The notes beneath the pieces are model-generated. The model was given only the letters and a program-made list of their open reading frames with translations, did no database searches and was not told where the DNA came from. Positions 1 to 6,633 of a stretch of 14,099 bases of DNA are shown here, piece by piece. Location of the stretch: NCBI GenBank assembly GCA_963169055.1, contig CAUJFU010000422.1, forward strand, positions 1 through 14,099, read 5' to 3'. Position 1 is the first letter of the stretch, and every line of letters starts with the position of its first letter. The translations under genes were made by a program, and so were the position numbers. The stretch comes from Myxococcota bacterium. GTDB lineage: Bacteria; Myxococcota_C; UBA6777.

Positions 1-6
1 GCGTAG

Positions 7-26
7 GGGCGGTTCGCGAACCGCCC
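7..26. repeat. Perfect 20-bp palindrome, intergenic hairpin
   Basis: GGGCGGTTCG is followed directly by its exact reverse complement. The flanks (GTAGG before, GTGTATCGGGACA after) resemble the border of the larger repeat at 126-210, which has CTGTATCGGCGGGACA. It is probably a member or fragment of a dispersed hairpin repeat family. It could also help to stop leftward transcription from prmC, but no T-run follows. Confidence 0.7.
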
Positions 27-125
27 GTGTATCGGGACATCGAGCCGCGAACGCACATGGGGGGCCGACAAAAGAAAGAGCGATCATTCTCGACTCTCCG
101 GTGTTTCCGCCTTAACAAGGCGCGT

Positions 126-210
126 ATGGGGCTTTGCCCCAAACCCCACGAGAGGGCGAAGCCCTCTTGACCCTGTATCGGCGGGACAAACAGACGTTTT
201 TCAAAACAAC
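126..210 (+). repeat. Dispersed hairpin repeat element, copy A
   Basis: The element holds two hairpins, GGGGC-TTT-GCCCC (128-140) and AGAGGGC-GAA-GCCCTCT (151-167), followed by a conserved tail at 166-205. The tail matches the reverse complement of 12766-12805 at 37 of 40 positions by my hand alignment, and the hairpin part aligns as well, with compensating changes in the stems. Related G/C-rich hairpin modules are common between genes in several bacterial groups (general knowledge). There is no coding capacity, so if mobile it would be a non-autonomous, REP- or MITE-like element. Confidence 0.7.
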
Positions 211-329
211 AACAGCTCCGCTTGAAGTACCACGAACACGGGGGGGCTTGTCAACAAGTCGCTCCTAGAACAACAAAGAAAGTCGAAACAACGGTACGAC
301 AACTGCCTACAAAAACACAAGATGCCACC

Positions 330-1568
330 TCAGCGAGGCTCTGCCGCATACCGCGCCACCACATAACGATCCAAACGTGCGTAGTCTTGGCCCAACGCCA
401 CACTTTCATAGGCTTTTTCATCCTCAAACAGCGACAGAGCCACCCGCCCCTGCTGAGAACCGATCTCCACCAACAACCATCCGCCCGGCTTCAAAAACCT
501 CGGAGCTTCCCGCACGATCCGACGCACAACGTCCAAACCATCATCCCCCGCCTCAAGCGCCAAATGCGGCTCATAATCGCGCACCTCGCGTTGAAGACCT
601 GCCATCTCATCCTTTCGGATATACGGAGGGTTTGACACGATCAGATCAAAATGCTGCCCTTCCACCGACGACCACAGATCCCCTTCGACAAGACGGATCC
701 GCTGCGAAAAGCCTAAGGTTTCGATGTTTTTGCGCGCAACATCCAAGGCCCCAACCGAGATATCCGAAGCCCACACCGTTGCCCTCGGAAACTCGCTCGC
801 CAACGCACACGCCAACGCACCCGAACCCGTACACAGATCCAAAAACCGCCATTCTTTCAACCGAACACGACTCTCTTTTTCCCTCGAAGATTCGATTTGT
901 TCGGATACATCGGCTCGTTCGATGCCTTCGTTTTGCTCCGATGCTTCGGCTTGTTCGATGCCTTCGTTTTGCTCCGATGCTTCGGCCTGTTCGAGGCCTT
1001 CGTTTTCGTCCGATGCTTCGACTTGTTCGATGCCTTCGTTTTCGTCCGATGCTTCGAATTGTTCGACATCTGCGTTTTCGTCCGATGTTTCGGCCTGTTC
1101 GGTGGTGTTTGTGTTGGAAGCTTCTTTTGGTTGAGCGGAAAGATCAGGCTGCTGCTCGTTCCAACGCAAGACCTTTTTGGGACGGGCTGGTATGAAAGCC
1201 TCGGAATATCCGATCTCTCCAGACACAGAAGCCCGAAGGCGGCGGCAAGCTTCTTCGACAAGGCACTCTGTTTCGGGGCGAGGGATCAAGACTCGCCGAT
1301 CCACGGCAAACGTCAGCGACCAAAACTCTTGGGTTCCCAAGATGTATTGGGTGGGTTCACGACTGGTTCGGCGTTTTAAAAGGGCCTTGTATTCGGCCAA
1401 TTCTTCTGCGGTGAGGGGTTGTTGATACCGCAGATAAAGTTCGACCCGCGACATCGCCAACGAATGCCCCAACAACAGTTCTGCGGTACGTTTTGGAGCA
1501 TCGACTTCGTTCTTTTTCAGGTAGGTAGCGCTCCACTCCAACACCTTCCCAACGGTCCAATCCAACAT
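330..1568 (-). CDS. prmC: Release factor glutamine methyltransferase PrmC with acidic repeat insertion
   Basis: This SAM-dependent enzyme methylates the glutamine of the GGQ motif in release factors RF1 and RF2. Residues 1-112 form the N-terminal release-factor-binding domain and linker, with the family motif IPRPETE at 95-101. Residues 241-412 are the Rossmann methyltransferase domain, with SAM motif DLCTGSGALA (244-253) and catalytic NPPY (313-316). The protein has 412 residues while the family is usually about 280. The excess is an inserted segment, about 113-240, between the domains, including six 12-residue acidic repeats (159-230). The ATG start follows the prfA stop by 1 nt, with GAGGAA inside the end of prfA as ribosome binding site, so the two are co-translated. 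All catalytic motifs are present, so I expect an active enzyme. It ends in TGA. Confidence 0.95.
   Translation of the reverse strand: MLDWTVGKVLEWSATYLKKNEVDAPKRTAELLLGHSLAMSRVELYLRYQQPLTAEELAEYKALLKRRTSREPTQYILGTQEFWSLTFAVDRRVLIPRPETECLVEEACRRLRASVSGEIGYSEAFIPARPKKVLRWNEQQPDLSAQPKEASNTNTTEQAETSDENADVEQFEASDENEGIEQVEASDENEGLEQAEASEQNEGIEQAEASEQNEGIERADVSEQIESSREKESRVRLKEWRFLDLCTGSGALACALASEFPRATVWASDISVGALDVARKNIETLGFSQRIRLVEGDLWSSVEGQHFDLIVSNPPYIRKDEMAGLQREVRDYEPHLALEAGDDGLDVVRRIVREAPRFLKPGGWLLVEIGSQQGRVALSLFEDEKAYESVALGQDYARLDRYVVARYAAEPR
879..1094 (-). repeat. 36-bp in-frame tandem repeat within prmC (six units)
   Basis: Six consecutive 12-codon units encode residues 159-230 of PrmC. The consensus is roughly AEASDENEGIEQ. 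The four central units differ by only a few bases, while the first and last are more diverged. The near identity at DNA level points to recent slippage or unequal exchange rather than old protein-level similarity. The product is strongly acidic and probably disordered. Confidence 0.9.
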
Positions 1569-1569
1569 C

Positions 1570-2673
1570 TTAGCGTTCCTCGGCCATCGAAGTGGCTCCT
1601 GCTTTGAGCATCTCCGCTTGCATCGACGAGATCAGTGGTTCGATCATGTCCTGTAGTGCGCCGTTGACGACTTGATCCAGTTTGTACAAAGTCAACGAGA
1701 TGCGGTGATCGGTCACACGGTTTTGTGGGAAGTTATAGGTGCGGATCTTTTCCGAACGATCGCCCGATCCGATCTGAGAACGCCGCATCGCCGTCTCTTC
1801 GGCCTTTTTGCGTTCAAGTTCCATATCGTACAACCGCGAGCGCAAAACGGTCAGCGCTTTGGCTTTGTTTTTGTGTTGGGACTTTTCGTCTTGGCAAACC
1901 ACCACCAAACCCGTCGGCAAGTGCGTAATCCGCACCGCCGAGTCGGTGGTATTAACGCTTTGTCCACCCGGTCCGCTCGAACGATACACATCGATCTTGA
2001 GGTCTTTTTCTTCGATCTGAACGTCGACTTCCTCCGCTTCGGGCAAAACCGCCACCGTCACCGCAGAAGTATGCACACGCCCTTGTGTTTCCGTCGCAGG
2101 AACCCGCTGAACGCGATGCACACCGCTCTCCCACTTCAATCGCGAATACACACGATCTCCTTGGATCTGCGCGATCACTTCTTTGTATCCGCCCAAGCCC
2201 GTCTCATTGGCATCCAAGATCTCAACGCGCCAACGCATCCGCTCTGCATAACGCAGATACATCCGAAACAATTCTGCCGCAAACAAGGTCGCTTCGTCGC
2301 CTCCCGTACCCGCTCGGATCTCCAAGATGACGTTGCGTGCGTCGTTGGGATCTTTCGGCAACAACAAGATCTGCAAACGCTCGCTCAATCTCTCCAATTC
2401 ACCACGTGTTTGCTCGATCTCTTCGCGACACATCGCCAACAGCTCAGCATCGTTCTCGGTTTGCTCCATCTGTTGGGCATCTTTCAACGCCTGTTCAGCT
2501 TCACGATACGCACGAAACACGCTCGTGATCTCTTTGATCTCGGCGTGTTCGCGGCCAAGCTTTTGTTGAAGCTCGCGATCCTCCCAGATATTCGGGTCCG
2601 CCAAATCGCGTTCGATCTTCTCGAACTTTTGCTCAACACCTTTTAATTGTTCCACCAACGCTGTATTCAACAT
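1570..2673 (-). CDS. prfA: Peptide chain release factor 1
   Basis: RF1 recognises UAA and UAG in the ribosomal A site and triggers hydrolysis of peptidyl-tRNA. At 367 residues it is of normal length. An N-terminal helical domain (about 1-105) is followed by the codon-recognition domain with the RF1-type tripeptide PAT (192-194, in VQRVPATETQGR), which distinguishes it from RF2 (SPF). The peptidyl-hydrolase loop GGQ is at 236-238, in SSGPGGQSVNTTDSAV. The ATG start is preceded by AAAGGTGA at good distance. It is the first gene of a two-gene unit with prmC, whose product methylates Q238. It stops at TAA, a codon RF1 itself reads, one base before the prmC ATG. This is the only intact gene in the window ending in TAA. 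Confidence 0.97.
   Translation of the reverse strand: MLNTALVEQLKGVEQKFEKIERDLADPNIWEDRELQQKLGREHAEIKEITSVFRAYREAEQALKDAQQMEQTENDAELLAMCREEIEQTRGELERLSERLQILLLPKDPNDARNVILEIRAGTGGDEATLFAAELFRMYLRYAERMRWRVEILDANETGLGGYKEVIAQIQGDRVYSRLKWESGVHRVQRVPATETQGRVHTSAVTVAVLPEAEEVDVQIEEKDLKIDVYRSSGPGGQSVNTTDSAVRITHLPTGLVVVCQDEKSQHKNKAKALTVLRSRLYDMELERKKAEETAMRRSQIGSGDRSEKIRTYNFPQNRVTDHRISLTLYKLDQVVNGALQDMIEPLISSMQAEMLKAGATSMAEER
1576..1581 (-). promoter_or_regulatory. Ribosome binding site of prmC inside prfA
   Basis: GAGGAA on the minus strand lies 7 nt before the prmC ATG and within the last codons of prfA. With a 1-nt gap between the prfA stop and the prmC start, it supports translational coupling. 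Confidence 0.7.
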
Positions 2674-2679
2674 CGTTCG

Positions 2680-2687
2680 TCACCTTT
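2680..2687 (-). promoter_or_regulatory. Ribosome binding site of prfA
   Basis: AAAGGTGA on the minus strand sits 6 nt before the ATG at 2673 and fixes the prfA start. Confidence 0.75.
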
Positions 2688-2793
2688 CCGAGAAAGAAAT
2701 GCCCCGACTGTTCGCCAACGCAAAAGCATGAAGCGCCAGTCTACGGCTCAAGTTTCGATGATTTGGGAGATTTGGAGAAAGAAGAGAAGAAAA

Positions 2794-2805
2794 GCCCGAA
2801 TGGGC
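2794..2805 (-). terminator. Weak terminator-like hairpin upstream of prfA
   Basis: On the minus strand GCCC-ATTC-GGGC is followed by TTTTCTTCTCTTCTTT. The stem has only 4 bp and the T-run is interrupted by C. It could stop leftward read-through or act in a prfA leader, but chance is a fair explanation. Confidence 0.2.
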
Positions 2806-2878
2806 CGAGGGGAGGGGCTAGTGTTCGGAGAGTCTCACAAGATGGCAGAAGATCACAGACCGATGCGCTGCTGACGAC

Positions 2879-2906
2879 TTGACAGCACGGCATGTCTTTC
2901 TATACT
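2879..2906 (+). promoter_or_regulatory. Near-consensus sigma70 promoter, rightward
   Basis: A perfect -35 hexamer TTGACA (2879-2884), a 16-nt spacer and TATACT (2901-2906, one mismatch to TATAAT) predict a transcript start near 2913. The only gene downstream on this strand is the POT transporter at 3142, so the messenger would carry an untranslated leader of about 230 nt. A separate small RNA is possible but I see no defined terminator for one. Confidence 0.65.
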
Positions 2907-3124
2907 GCGGTCTTTTCATCAAGGGCCTCCAATCCGTCCTTCGCTCTGCGATGATCTCCATGCGAACGGCTTTCTGTAATACCGTACACACGGATCACGA
3001 ACGCACGTTAAGAGACAAACCAACACTTGTCAACCCAAACTTTCGCCAGCTTCGGTGTTTGCTGCACTTGTCTATACGACGATACCACGGCCACCAAACC
3101 GCCCGAACCACTCACACTCGACAG

Positions 3125-3130
3125 AAAGGA
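3125..3130 (+). promoter_or_regulatory. Ribosome binding site of the POT transporter
   Basis: AAAGGA lies 11 nt before ATG 3142. It selects this start over a longer in-frame start at 3055, whose extra 29 residues are unlike the family N-terminus. Confidence 0.6.
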
Positions 3131-3141
3131 ATTACTGCTCC

Positions 3142-4974
3142 ATGAAGCATGTCAAACAAAGCCAGCCACCCGGCCTTTACGTCTTGTTTTTCGCAGAAGC
3201 ATGGGAACGCTTTTCGTATTACGGTATGCGCGCTCTGCTTGTTCTCTACATGGTCGGACACCTCGACTTTGACAAGAATCAAGCTCTTTCGGTCTACGGG
3301 ACTTATACGGGCCTTGTTTATCTGACTCCCGTTTTGGGGGGTTATCTGGCAGACCGCTTTTTGGGAGCGCGTAAGGCCATCTTGATCGGCGGGATCATCA
3401 TGGCGTTGGGCCATCTTGCGATGGCCTTTGAGAGTATGCTCTATCCGGCCTTGACGTTGCTGATCATCGGAAACGGCTTCTTTAAGCCCAATATCTCTAC
3501 GATCGTCGGCGGACTCTACGAAGAAAAAGACGCTCGTCGCGACGGTGGATTCGCGATCTTTTATATGGGCATCAACCTCGGGGCGTTCTTTTCTCCCCTT
3601 GTCTGCGGCTCTTTGGGACAACAATACTACGAACTCACCCTGTTTGGGGCCAAGATGCAGATCGGCGGATGGCACTGGGGCTTTGGAGCCGCAGGGATCG
3701 GTATGATCATCGGCTTGCTCGTCTTTCTTGCCGGGCAGCGCTTCCTTGGCACCATCGGATTCCCTCCCCACATCACGAATCCCACCGCAGAAACACGACT
3801 TAACGCCAAAGATTGGCGCGATATCTTCTTGATGGTGATCGCGGCTTGTCTTGTGACGGCTGCGGTCATGCCTTTGTGGGAACCCACCAGTTGGGTCGTT
3901 CGCTTGATCCTTGGACTCGTGTTAATCAGCGTCTTTTTCTTCGGATGGACCGACGAATCTGGCTCCCAACACCATCACCACCAAGCCGAACAGCCCACGC
4001 TCACCAAAGAAGAAACCGACCGCATCGTCTACATCCTCATGATGTGCGTGCCGATCATCGTCTTTTGGCTCGGCTTTGAACAAGCGGGCGGAACCTTCAA
4101 CCTCTTTGCTCAAAACAACACGGCCCTCCCCCGCTACGAATACTGCGCCGCAAAAGAATCCAAAAAGGTCAAGGAATCCAATCTCTTCAACCTCAAACTC
4201 ATCGGTCAGACCGAGTCTTTCAAGCGCGGCGAACAAAAGAAAAGCGCAAAAGATCCCAACCAAAAGCCGACAGAACACTACAAACCCAAGATCCAGTGCC
4301 TCCCGAGCGCTCCCCCCCAAGCCATCGCAGCCACCGCCCCCAAAATGACTTGCCCCCCCCATGAAGTCGCCAAAGTTTGGGAGATGCCCGCCTCCTACTT
4401 CCAATCGCTCAATCCGATGCTGATCATGCTGCTGGCTCCGCTGTTTTCGCTGATGTGGCTGCGGATGGGCAATTGGAAAAAGCCCCCCTCCGTCACCACC
4501 AAGATGTCTTTTGGCGTCCTGTTTTTGGGGATCGGCTTTATCATTATGTTCGCTGGTGCGGCCTTTACCGCTCATGGGCGTGTCAATCCCATGTGGCTTG
4601 TCGGCGTCTATTTCTTCCACACCGTCGGCGAGCTGTGCTTGTCACCTGTCGGTCTTTCGATGGTCACCAAGGTCGCTCCCTTGCGCCTTGTCTCCTTGAT
4701 GATGGGCGTCTTCTTCGCAGCCACCGCCAGCGCCAACTATCTCGCTGGAAACCTCGAACAACTCCTCGACAAAGAGATGATCGCCGGTCCCATCGACCTG
4801 ATCAGCGTCAAGATCGTCGCTCTTTTGGGTATCTCTGAAAATGCCCTCACCTGCGAAATGTACGGGTTTATGCGCATCAGCGTCTTTGTCACCATCCTTT
4901 CTGTCGTGTCTTTCGTCTTCTTCCTCCTCACTCGCAAAGTCGTTGAACGCCTTTCACACGGACGCTCCGCCTGA
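3142..4974 (+). CDS. POT (PTR2) family proton-coupled peptide transporter with periplasmic insertion
   Basis: This inner-membrane symporter should import di- or tripeptides with protons. The 610-residue protein has the POT hallmarks: EAWERFSYYGMR (19-30, the ExxER proton-site motif in TM1), the PTR2 signature near GGYLADRFLGARKA (66-79), FYMGINLGAF (140-149), GFEQAGG in TM7 (311-317) and WEMPASYFQSLNP opening TM8 (413-425). About 12-14 hydrophobic segments are visible. Unlike typical bacterial members of around 500 residues, the TM7-TM8 loop carries about 80 extra residues (about 331-411), Lys-rich then Pro/Ala-rich, with Cys at 335, 386 and 404; by POT topology it faces the periplasm. A His cluster (277-280) lies in the TM6-TM7 cytoplasmic region. 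The Shine-Dalgarno sequence and family alignment favour this start. The exact substrate cannot be told from sequence. The helicase gene follows after 45 nt. Confidence 0.92.
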   Translation: MKHVKQSQPPGLYVLFFAEAWERFSYYGMRALLVLYMVGHLDFDKNQALSVYGTYTGLVYLTPVLGGYLADRFLGARKAILIGGIIMALGHLAMAFESMLYPALTLLIIGNGFFKPNISTIVGGLYEEKDARRDGGFAIFYMGINLGAFFSPLVCGSLGQQYYELTLFGAKMQIGGWHWGFGAAGIGMIIGLLVFLAGQRFLGTIGFPPHITNPTAETRLNAKDWRDIFLMVIAACLVTAAVMPLWEPTSWVVRLILGLVLISVFFFGWTDESGSQHHHHQAEQPTLTKEETDRIVYILMMCVPIIVFWLGFEQAGGTFNLFAQNNTALPRYEYCAAKESKKVKESNLFNLKLIGQTESFKRGEQKKSAKDPNQKPTEHYKPKIQCLPSAPPQAIAATAPKMTCPPHEVAKVWEMPASYFQSLNPMLIMLLAPLFSLMWLRMGNWKKPPSVTTKMSFGVLFLGIGFIIMFAGAAFTAHGRVNPMWLVGVYFFHTVGELCLSPVGLSMVTKVAPLRLVSLMMGVFFAATASANYLAGNLEQLLDKEMIAGPIDLISVKIVALLGISENALTCEMYGFMRISVFVTILSVVSFVFFLLTRKVVERLSHGRSA

Positions 4975-5019
4975 TTTCAACATTTCTCTACCAACCCTGT
5001 ACGATTGCGGGAGCGCGTG

Positions 5020-6492
5020 ATGGCCGACCTCTTGAAGCTTGAAGAAAAGCTACAGCTTCACACTAAACATCGCGAGGTGATCTGGGAAACCCCAGATCAC
5101 CTTGACGATCCCCTACCGATCCTCTCTGCCGACGAGATCGAACTGCGCTTCTATGAGCAGTTTTTCTTTGGCCGCGATCTCGAACCCTACCCCATCCAAG
5201 AAGAAGCCTTTGAAGCGATCTTCCAAGGCGAAAACGCCCTCATCACCGTCCCCACAGGCACAGGGAAAACCATGATCGCCAAAGCAGGGATGTACAAAGC
5301 CCTGTATTCGGGGCGTAGCGCGATCTATACAACGCCTCTTCGCGCACTCACCGAAGAAAAATACAGAGAGCTTTGCGACGACTTTGGCGAACAACACGTC
5401 GGCTTTGCAACGGGCGACTACAAGATCAACGCCAAAGCCCCGATCCAAGTGGTCGTTGCGGAGATCCTTTGGAACCAGATCTTTAGCAACCGCCAGATCA
5501 TGCCCGCTGATGTCGTGATCATGGATGAAGGCCACTACTTCAACGACCCTGAACGCGGCTATGTCTGGGAACAATCGATCATCGGCCTCCATCCGCGCAC
5601 GCAATTGATCGTCCTCTCCGCCACCGTCGGAAACCCCCAACAGTTCTGCCAATGGTCTTATCTTGTGCGGCGCGCCCCCATGAAGCTCGTCTCCTCGGAT
5701 GAACGGCGCGTTCCGCTTTATCATAAGTATGAAGAAGAGTACCTTGTGGATCGTGCCAAAGACCTCTTCCATCATGGCGAATACCCCGTGATTATCTTCG
5801 TCTTTGGGCGGCAACAATGCTTCGATTATGCTCGGCTGCTCAAAAGCTGCCGACGTTTTACCACCGACGCCGAGCAAAAATTGATCGAGGCCGCAATCAA
5901 CCCGATCCTCTTGCCCAAAGGCATGGGTGAAACGCTGCGCTCGTTGCTCATGCACGGCATCGGCGTTCACCACGCAGGGATCTTGCCTGCCTACAAACGC
6001 CTTGTCGAAGAACTCACCCTCCAACGTCTGATCAAATTCGTTGTCAGCACCGAGACCATCTCTGCGGGCATCAACCTTCCTGCCAAACGTGTGGTCTTTC
6101 CGAGCCTACGCAAACACGTCTCTGGAAAAGCCCGCATGTTGCGGCCTGACGAATACCACCAGATGGCGGGACGCGCTGGCCGCCCTCAATTCGACACCGA
6201 AGGCATCGCCATCACTCTCGCTCCCGAACAAGTCGTCCAAGAACTCCGAAAAGAACTCGCCGACGCCGCCCGTTCTCCTTACAAGATCGACGAAGCGCAG
6301 ATCCGACGTCGGGCCTATTCTCGCGCACGCACAAAAGCCCAACAGAACGAAGATATCATCTGGGATCAAGAAGCCCACCAATCCCTCGTCGAAGGCAAAC
6401 CCGCTGCCCTCAAAAGCCACACCAAGATCACCGCCGAACAGATCCTTGCCATCGGACTTCCCGACCTCAGCAACGAACGCCTGCCCGGTTAA
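5020..6492 (+). CDS. Ski2-like DEAD/DEAH-box helicase, N-terminal part (ends at in-frame TAA)
   Basis: This is the catalytic core of a superfamily 2 helicase, probably acting on RNA. With the ATG at 5020 (GGGAG at 5009-5013, 6 nt upstream) the product has 490 residues. Visible motifs are Walker A PTGTGKT (78-84), motif II DEGH (169-172, where many Ski2 proteins have DEVH), motif III SAT (200-202), motif V around STETISAGINLPA (343-355) and motif VI QMAGRAGR (381-388). Both RecA domains are therefore complete, and the protein ends within a coiled-coil-like tail at a TAA. The same frame continues beyond that stop into the next entry. I think the original gene ran to 7953 and encoded 977 residues. 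A TTG at 5005 is an alternative start. The gene follows the POT gene in the same direction. Confidence 0.88.
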   Translation: MADLLKLEEKLQLHTKHREVIWETPDHLDDPLPILSADEIELRFYEQFFFGRDLEPYPIQEEAFEAIFQGENALITVPTGTGKTMIAKAGMYKALYSGRSAIYTTPLRALTEEKYRELCDDFGEQHVGFATGDYKINAKAPIQVVVAEILWNQIFSNRQIMPADVVIMDEGHYFNDPERGYVWEQSIIGLHPRTQLIVLSATVGNPQQFCQWSYLVRRAPMKLVSSDERRVPLYHKYEEEYLVDRAKDLFHHGEYPVIIFVFGRQQCFDYARLLKSCRRFTTDAEQKLIEAAINPILLPKGMGETLRSLLMHGIGVHHAGILPAYKRLVEELTLQRLIKFVVSTETISAGINLPAKRVVFPSLRKHVSGKARMLRPDEYHQMAGRAGRPQFDTEGIAITLAPEQVVQELRKELADAARSPYKIDEAQIRRRAYSRARTKAQQNEDIIWDQEAHQSLVEGKPAALKSHTKITAEQILAIGLPDLSNERLPG

Positions 6493-6525
6493 GAACTCGT
6501 CAAGGCCGAGATCGAAGCAAAATAA
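6490..6525 (+). other. Two in-frame TAA codons interrupting the helicase frame
   Basis: TAA at 6490-6492 (context GGT TAA GAA) and TAA at 6523-6525 (context AAA TAA CGA) are both in the frame starting at 5020. The ten codons between them read ELVKAEIEAK. After the second, the frame runs without another stop to 7953, beginning with RKRLEREQE and continuing as a charged coiled-coil-like stretch. A C-to-T change from CAA (Gln) at each site would explain both. Codon choice and amino acid composition do not change across the stops. Confidence 0.85.
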
Positions 6526-6633
6526 CGAAAACGCCTCGAACGCGAACAAGAGATCGCACAACGCGAACAAGAAAAAGAACGCCGCGAACAACAACGCGCT
6601 CTCGGTAAACGCGGATCTGGCCTTGGCTCCGCC

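Larger units (their letters stand above)
1..329. other. Non-coding, repeat-rich region downstream of prmC
   Basis: No plausible gene is seen here. The stretch contains a 20-bp perfect palindrome (7-26), a 6-bp stem hairpin (CGCCTT/AAGGCG, 108-122), and a compound hairpin repeat (126-210) related to one at the other end of the window. A 5-bp stem (CTTGT/ACAAG, 247-258) lies close to the prmC stop but has no T-run, so I do not call it a terminator. The open frames crossing this area are rich in Pro, His and Arg and run antisense to prmC, as expected for shadow frames. Confidence 0.7.
2674..3141. other. Divergent intergenic region between prfA and the POT gene
   Basis: This 468-nt stretch has no convincing gene. 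It contains the prfA ribosome binding site (AAAGGTGA, 2680-2687, minus), a short GCCC-GAAT-GGGC hairpin (2794-2805) followed on the minus strand by a pyrimidine-rich tract, and a strong rightward promoter (2879-2906). The promoter leaves a leader of about 230 nt before the transporter ATG. I see no tRNA or recognisable riboswitch in the leader. A 64-codon frame from ATG 2951 overlaps the transporter start as ATGA but has no ribosome binding site. I could not identify a good promoter for prfA. Confidence 0.6.

Noticed and set aside
247-258. Short inverted repeat after prmC as rho-independent terminator
   Set aside because: Only a 5-bp stem and no T-run on the relevant strand.
377-1379. Long plus-strand frames opposite prmC, including Phe/Cys-rich repeats
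   Set aside because: They are antisense shadows of the acidic 36-bp repeats; the opposite strand has full PrmC motifs.
2951-3145. 64-codon frame overlapping the POT start codon as ATGA, possible leader peptide
   Set aside because: No ribosome binding site, and its Arg/His/Thr-rich composition is unlike a gene. The overlap is likely chance.
3112-4620. Long minus-strand frames opposite the POT gene
   Set aside because: Composition is a mirror of the transporter codons, and no start signal or family pattern is present.
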